From the NCBI GenBank assembly GCA_963170055.1, contig CAUJGJ010000072.1, positions 787,501 through 807,500 of the forward strand: a stretch of 20,000 bases of DNA, read 5' to 3'. Positions 11,758-19,500 of the stretch are shown here, piece after piece. The position numbers were made by a program, and so were the translations under genes. The DNA comes from Halisarca cf. caerulea (taxonomy: Eukaryota > Porifera > Demospongiae > Chondrillida > Halisarcidae). The notes under the pieces are model-generated. The model did no database searches and was not told the DNA's origin. It was given only the letters and a program-made list of their open reading frames with translations. Numbering within the stretch: position 1 is the stretch's first letter; the number at the start of each line of letters is the position of its first letter.

Positions 11758-11770
11758 CACACACACACAC

Positions 11771-11817
<47 letters not shown>

Positions 11818-12405
11818 CATTCTCCCTCTTTCCCACCCGTGTACCCCCCCCCCCCCCCCCCATCAGGGTTCTATCCAGTGGGGGGGGGGTGGCAGGGAGG
11901 AAGCTGCCACATGTACACAAAACTCTCCAGCTCTCCAGCATTCCAACTGCAAATTACTTTCACCAAAAGGTATTCTCTATCCGCACCCCAACCCGAGCAT
12001 GACAGGCCTTGCTCCCAAACGCTTTGACAAACGAGCATCTCATTAAAGAAAGAAGAACAGCAATGGGACAAAATCGCCAATTTGTATGGCCATGCAGGCC
12101 AAATGAGAGATCAGGTCCCTGCGCAGCTGAAGTAATCGACCCCGCTTCACTTGTTAACTAGAAATATTGTCTACAAAAATTTTCATTTCTCATATTATAC
12201 ATGAACTACTGCAGTTGCAACCGTAGAGTACACATTTAGTATTCCTGGAAACATTATAATCAATGTTCACCGTCACTGCTCATGCAACTCAAACAATACA
12301 CACGATGCAACAATGCATACATCGTGACATAGCAGGTAAGCCTGCCGAAGTATATACATGTGCATGTATATACATAAATCCATTTTTATATTTCAACAAC
12401 TGCCT

Positions 12406-12475
<70 letters not shown>

Positions 12476-12514
12476 TGAGTGTGTCTCTGTTTGTGTATGT
12501 GTGTGCGCACGTGA

Positions 12515-12561
<47 letters not shown>

Positions 12562-12608
12562 TGTACGTGTGTGTGTCTCAGTGTGTGTGCGTGTGTGCAC
12601 ACGCGAAT

Positions 12609-12673
<65 letters not shown>

Positions 12674-14658
12674 TGTATGTGTATGTGCATGACCACATAT
12701 GCATGCACAAAATTGTACAAAAGTTGAGCGCATGTGTATAGTTATGTGGACATAATACATTTGTGCACACGTGTGATGGGTGGGTGTGGGTCTGCCTGCA
12801 TGTGTTTTTATGTATGGAAATTGTCAGGTTTGTATAAATAATCTATGAAATAAAGTAGGATGCATGTATATTCTTGAATAATATGCTAATTTACAAAATA
12901 CCTTTCATGACTTTTACAGCAACCGTGTAAATGGATTCTCCTTTGGACGTCATTTCATTTTTGTATTTTTCGATCATTGAGGAGGTAGCTGTTAGACTTA
13001 AGAGGCCTTTATAAACAGTAGCAAAGCTTCCAGCTCCAATTTCCCTCTGAAGCCGAAAATCTGATTGAAACATTTCCCAATTGTCACTATCACTGTTCTG
13101 TAGTCCTTCAGTAATCTATGAACAGTCAGACTTTGTTAGTAAGTACCTGGCTTAGCGAGTACTCCTAGATCATAGTAAGTGCTCATTGCTCAGTACCTAC
13201 CATGTGCAATACTATAATTATACTATTAATATACAAAACACCTCGGATATTAAGTTAAGCCTTAATTCCCTTTTGACTATAATTATATTATATGCATAGT
13301 ACAGTCATGACTCTTCAATTCGGCCTCTGATAACCCTTGATATCCAGCCAGTATAAATGGCATTGTGTGCCCAATGCGCACAGTGCATTGTATATATATA
13401 AGATTTGTTAGTCCAGCACCCTCTTTCCAGCATCTTTCAGTGCACCGAATGTGGTTGGATTAAAGAGTCATGATTGTATACCTTGAAAACTAGATGTGAT
13501 ATGGTGCACTACAACAATTTCCTCTGCAGTGTGTGGCATTTCTGACTCACATTTACATAATGCGCACGTGTTCCATCGGGTATTTGATCACTGTAGAACA
13601 AGAAATATATTTGGATTGATCAAATGGCATGCAGTGGAGTACATATTCAATAAATTTATCAAATTATTATCTTTACCTACTGCCAGGTTCTGAAGCATTC
13701 CCTGAAAACTGCATACGTCTTTTGAGGAGCAATTTGTAGATGAGAGTTGCAATTGCAAAGAAAATACCAATCATACAAGTGATTCCTAAAAGAGCACACA
13801 CAATGCTCAGGGGAAGCACTAGATTTATCTTGTATTGAGGCTTCTTAGTACCCTTAGGAGAAACTGCAACAGCAAAAGAAGATAATGTATACTACTCACT
13901 GTGTATGAAATCTTCAAAGATGTGCTGATATGGTATCAGCAATGTATAGTACAGTCATGTATAATTTATCCAACACTGGTGAATATGAACACCTCATTTA
14001 CTTGATAATCTTTTGTGAATTCCAATCACTGTACACAATTCTACCCAAGTTATCAAACTCCTTCCATCCGGCACATGTTATTCATTATTATATTTATGCA
14101 TGGTAAACAGATTGTGCCAAACAAACCAAAATCCATGCACTGTTGAGAAGTCTAAAACTGGTCAAATTTGAGCAGCAGCTAACAAGCGATTCGAGTTTAA
14201 AAAACTCGTGGGCCGCCCACGGCCCTGGAAACTCGAATCGCTTGGAAATCGTCTTCGAAGAACTCTTCTGGTCAAAAAGACTCTTCGCTGATAAAATCAG
14301 AAGCGAACGAACGAATTTTACCGAAATATAGCCGAAAGATTACGTACCGACTTTGCGTCCGCCATGTTGTTGACATATATATATATATATATATATATAG
14401 ACATCGTTCCGGACGTTCCGGACACTTCCGGTGAAAGTAAAAACAATATAGCAAAAAATAACAAAAAAACAAGCGATTCGAGTTTAAAAAACTCGTGGGC
14501 CGCCCACGGCCCTGGAAACTCAAATCGCTTGGAAATCGTCTTCGAAGAACTCTTCTGGTCGAAAAGACTCTTCGCTGATAAAATCAGAAGCGAACGAACG
14601 AATTTTACCAAAATATAGCCGAAAGATTACGTACTGACTTTGCGTCCGCCATGTTGTT

Positions 14659-14714
<56 letters not shown>

Positions 14715-16493
14715 TCGTTCCGGACGTTCCGGACACTTCCGGTGAAAGTAAAAACAATATAGGGCCGCCTTCCGGCGGCCCAAAAACAACAACCAAAAAA
14801 TAGTTTCATATCTATACTTATACTGTTACGGAATTATAACAGTGCAATCTGGTTTATCTTATTCCTCAGTATAAATGTGCACATTAGATTCTACCTATAT
14901 ATATCATTTGATAACTTGCAATGGCTAGAAATGTATTATGGGATCAATTCGCAACATGGCAGATTGCTGAAGATTAATACAAGCTTCCATGAAGATAATG
15001 TATGCTCTGTCAAAATAATCATATCAAATGCAAATATCATTTTTATTAGTTTGTTTGTTCGAATGACAATGTAAAGATTCATGCAGTTTATGCTTACTAG
15101 CCTTGCATGTTATATACAGTACTGTAAAACACATAATTATAATTAAACCTGACTCCTATCTAGAATTAACTTTTTAGGGGGGGGGGGGGGGGGGGCTTCA
15201 GTATTACATGCAGTGCATTTTGTGTATGATCGTAGTTTTATACGCACATTGTGGATGTCTATAGACATGCAGTGCAGTGATAAGGAGGTGCAGATATGTA
15301 TGGGGACGGTAGAGGTATATAACTAGAGGGGTATGCTCCCCCAGCTGCAGGGAAAATTTCTAATTTTCATATATACTAATACCTCTTAAACTAAGGGTTT
15401 AGGATGTACGTATAAGGGGTAAAGGCATTTTGGACCAGTCAAGGTTGACTTGCACACTCGATCAAGTAGGTCCTTCTTCATAGTAATTTGCACTACAGTT
15501 GAAATGTTTGGAGAAGGAAGCTGGAGAGTTTGGGGTGGAAGCTTCCCCCCCCCCCCCCCTCTACCCATGCACACACACTGGCATAGAACGCTGAAAACAT
15601 ACTTGTAGCATTTGATCTGGAGCATACAATCCCAATGTATGTTTCATCACCATTACACAATTCACTGCTTATGCACTCTAGCAGACGTCTTTCAGTTCCA
15701 TCACATGCAAAGTTGCACAAAGGTCTTGACTGTGAAATTTTAAGGGATGAAACATGAAAGGAGTCATCGTGTACTGTGTTGTAGCTTTTGAATCCCATTT
15801 GTCTGCAAGCAACACTAGCTTCGTTAACGCTCCATTCATTGGACTTCACATATCTCCATTGTCCATTCACAAAGATTTGAAGGTTTCCTCCATAACGGAC
15901 TGCTTCAGAATCAACCAATCTGAGTGATCCTTCTGTGAGGGCTACAATAAAATGGAGATAACTTATATACTGTAACATTTAAATTACTCCTGACTTCAAG
16001 ATATATTATCCTAAGAGTTGTAAGTGATAATAAAGGGAACACAATATGTGCCCGCAATTATATCTACAGTCGAACCTCGTTAACATGAAACTGCTTAACA
16101 CGAAGTATCTTTTAACATGAAATGCTAGCCAAGTCCAAGTGCAGGTCCAAGCATAACATGTAGTACTGTTTGCATGAAATACTGTTAAGATGAACTTTCA
16201 GCACAGTCCCTTGAGTTTCGTGTTAACGAGGTTTGACTGTATTATATATATTATTATAATATTAAATACAGTGCAGTGGATTTGGTATTATATTATCTAT
16301 TATTTGATTTGCAACAAATTCACGCTAACCCATCCATGTTGGAAATAGAAGACATTTTACTGCATTCACTGGGACATACAAACAGGAATTTTCACCACAT
16401 GAAAGTGCTCATTACATCGAGTCCACATATTGTAATGCGACTTGCATATTAATTTAATGTATGCACATTTGAAAGTCCGGGAATAATGCTCTA

Positions 16494-16527
<34 letters not shown>

Positions 16528-19500
16528 CCAAGTAAACTATCATTATTATAAATTAAATACTCTCAGCATTAATTATCAAGATTGAATTTACTATCCCATA
16601 TCATAACCTAGATATCAAAAATACAGCTTACATGTAATTAAATTAAATACTGTCAGAAGACTTATTATTGCAAACATACACTTACTGGTATGTGAGCAAA
16701 GAACAAATGCTGTTTTGTTTGCTGGACAGCCATCAAAAGGTAACTTTTTGCAGGTGAATATTTTTTTTTCCTCTCCAGTACACTTGCGACACAGTGCATT
16801 CAAAGTTAAATTATCAATATTTTCTTCCTTTGCAGCTGAAATAGCGTAGTTAAAACCCAACTCATGGCACACAACATTGGCTTCCCTCCAAGTCCAGCAA
16901 TGACCGCAGACAAACATGTTAAAGCCATTCCCATACAAAAGGCCTTCTTGTGGAATGAGGCCATTAATCAATGCAAACCTATCTGTTGAAGCATAAATTA
17001 ATTTTAGTAATAGCAAGTAAAAGAATAATAGTACTAGACACTAGACTAAGTTATATGTCAGGTCCAAAATGCATACCTTGGCATACAACAAAAGGTGCAC
17101 CACTACATGAAGCTCTGAACTTGACTGGACAGTTCCACAATCTCTTCTCATTTCCAGCACACTTGTACACTTGACGCCCAATACTCTCTGATCCAGCGTA
17201 TATTGTGTCAGTTTCGAGTGATGCAGAAGGTGGCATTGCATCAAGATGAGCAAGCTGTTGACAAACTACATTTGAATTTTCTGTACGCCACATAGCATTG
17301 CATACACCATGCCACTCCCCATGAGAAAACATTTCAACATATCCATCAATGGATTTAAAACCTTGCACTAATCGAAGCGACCCTGTAGAAACTAGATGCA
17401 TTGACAGAAAAGCCATTGAATTTTCATGCAGTTACATAGAATTAAATACAATATTATACCAAAATGTACCACACACAATAACAAACTCAGAAGAATACTT
17501 TGACAGTCACCCTGAACCAATATTATTGATATAAAGATTAAGTGCATGTTTACTCACGACAAGATATCCCCACACCATAACACTCTGGCGTACTGATGAT
17601 TTCATAAGAACAATTCAGAAGGTGTGACTCATTTCCAAGGCATTTCACGTTCCCTAAACATGGTAATGAAGTATTAGCATCAAAATGTGTAAGCTGTTCA
17701 AGAATGCCAGCAAAACCCATCTGCCTGCAAGCAACACGAGCATCCTCCACGTCCCAGTCTCGAGAATCAATTCTCCACCAGGTTTTATTTGTGTAAACTA
17801 GTAAATTTCCATTGTGTGGCTGGAAGCTTGCTTTCGTTAAAAAGATAAACCCATCATCAACCTTGAGTTTATCTGTAAGTTGCAAAGGATACATGTCTTA
17901 CAGTCATAAAGATACAATTAATGAATTGCAGTGAACCTTTTGGAGAGCAGACAACACTTGCACTATTCTCTCTAGGACACAATTTTCTTGTTGTTTTGCA
18001 ATCTCGTAACATTGAATTGGCTTTGCAGCGAAATCGAATGCTTGCAAAAGGTATATTTCCTTCCCTGTATGCACCCCTACCAGGAGCTTTTATGGCATGT
18101 CCATATCCCAGATGCTTGCACACAGCTTCTGCAGTGTTGTAGCGCCACTTATCAAAGCATAAACTCTGCCACGATCTGTTTCTCCTTCTATTAATAAAAA
18201 TATATTCATGTGTATATATAACAAATGCAAATGCACTCACCTACTATAGTATTCTACTCTCCCTTCATACTTTGTTGGACCATTTACCAGTCGTATAGCA
18301 CCAGCTGAAACTATAATGTGCATATACATGACATTGTGCCAGTAGAAAAATAATTGTTGCATACACTAAAGTCTATAATAATATTATGCATTATATAGGT
18401 ATTGACAGTTGCAGCTGTAACTATCTACAATATGTGCAGCACAGCTTGAAACTTACATAAGTTTTAAGTAACCTTTTCTCCCTTGTAATATCATGTCAAT
18501 TTCATTGCACATAACAATGTAGTATTATATAGTATAATTAATGTACAGTATAACTTGTTTATAATGACCACTCAAGGGACCAAGTAATTGTGGTCTTAGC
18601 AGACAGGTGGTTCTTGTGCAGGGATGCTTTAGTACTACTGAAGTGGACTATGGACCAGTCTACTGTGGTCTCTATAGACAGGTAGTCTTTGAATGCGAGT
18701 ACTTAGTCTAGTGGTCTTTAAGACATGTTCTACTGTATTTTACCGGCATCATGAGGTATATGAAGCATGCATTAAAGCATAGGTGGAGGAATGGTTTGCC
18801 AAGTGGGGGGGCTAAAGGCCTAGGCCTGTACAACTCATGATTGATGATATTTTAGCAATTACCAACGGTGTGCAATACTCTATACTTGGATAATTGACCA
18901 CTGAAATTAAAAAAAGAAAATGAAGCACGAGTGAGGTTTTCTGTACTTCATCATAGACAGGGCAGATCCAGAGATTTGTAAAGGGGGTACACTATGCAGT
19001 GAGTGGGCAATGATGTAAAAGCATGTATATCTATTATATAGAGTGTCTATGACATCCAAACAAAATGGCTTCCACAACCCTGACGTCTGGAAAAGGGCTT
19101 AATTGCTTTGTGACTCTTAGATATTGATTTCAGTTATAGCCCTCATATTAACTTTTTAAATAGTTTTACAGGACATTTTGCTACTATTTTCTGTTCTTAA
19201 AGTGTTTCATAACGATATTTATGAAACAAAATAATATAAATATTAATTTGGGGAAGGGGGGGGGGGCAAAGACATACTTGCCCCCCCCCCCCTCCCCCAG
19301 CCCCCCTTCAGGATGCGTGGGGGGCCATGACCACCCTGGCCTCTGTCCCCCCCCCCCCCCCCCCCCATTCTGCTGCCTATGTAAAGTTTAAAACTGTGTT
19401 GTAAAGTTGTACCAAGCCCACCATTCCACTCACCATTTTGGCCTGAACATTCTAAGGATATATGTGGGCAATTAGGACAATATGTAACTTTCTGCTTGGT

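Larger units (their letters stand above)
11130..12901 (-). other. Large kinase intron (N-lobe to alphaC)
   Basis: This 1.77 kb phase-1 intron separates the VAVK exon from the alphaC exon and is the second longest in the gene. It contains a CpG-rich block (11225-11470), a long (CA)n tract, C18 and G10 runs, a G-tract repeat and a long (GT)n tract. No additional kinase coding sequence is required between its two flanking exons. Confidence 0.7.
13864..15602 (-). other. Intron between SRCR domain 6 and the membrane exon
   Basis: A 1.74 kb phase-1 intron carrying two tandem copies of the hairpin-bounded repeat, a G19 run and the minus-strand G-tract repeat. The segment 14800-15170 has nothing recognisable. 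Confidence 0.75.
18311..19433 (-). other. Intron between SRCR domains 1 and 2
   Basis: A 1.12 kb phase-1 intron with a MITE at 18546-18735 and G/C homopolymers at 19256-19366. The stretch 18950-19000 (GGGCAGATCCAGAGATTTG and following) looks like part of an interspersed repeat, not further defined. Confidence 0.7.

Noticed and set aside
13588..13770. Minus-strand open frame over the membrane exon in another frame
   Set aside because: The true frame is fixed by the phase-1 acceptor and gives the transmembrane helix; this frame is a shadow that runs into the intron.
15386..15625. Minus-strand open frame with a poly-Gly segment next to SRCR exon 6
   Set aside because: It is mainly intron beyond the GTATGT donor; the Gly run is the C15 homopolymer and the rest is the G-tract repeat.
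19243..19430. Gly/Pro-rich C-terminal extension of the first SRCR frame
   Set aside because: It lies past a strong GTGAGT donor and is made of G/C homopolymers; the paralogous exon ends at the same place.
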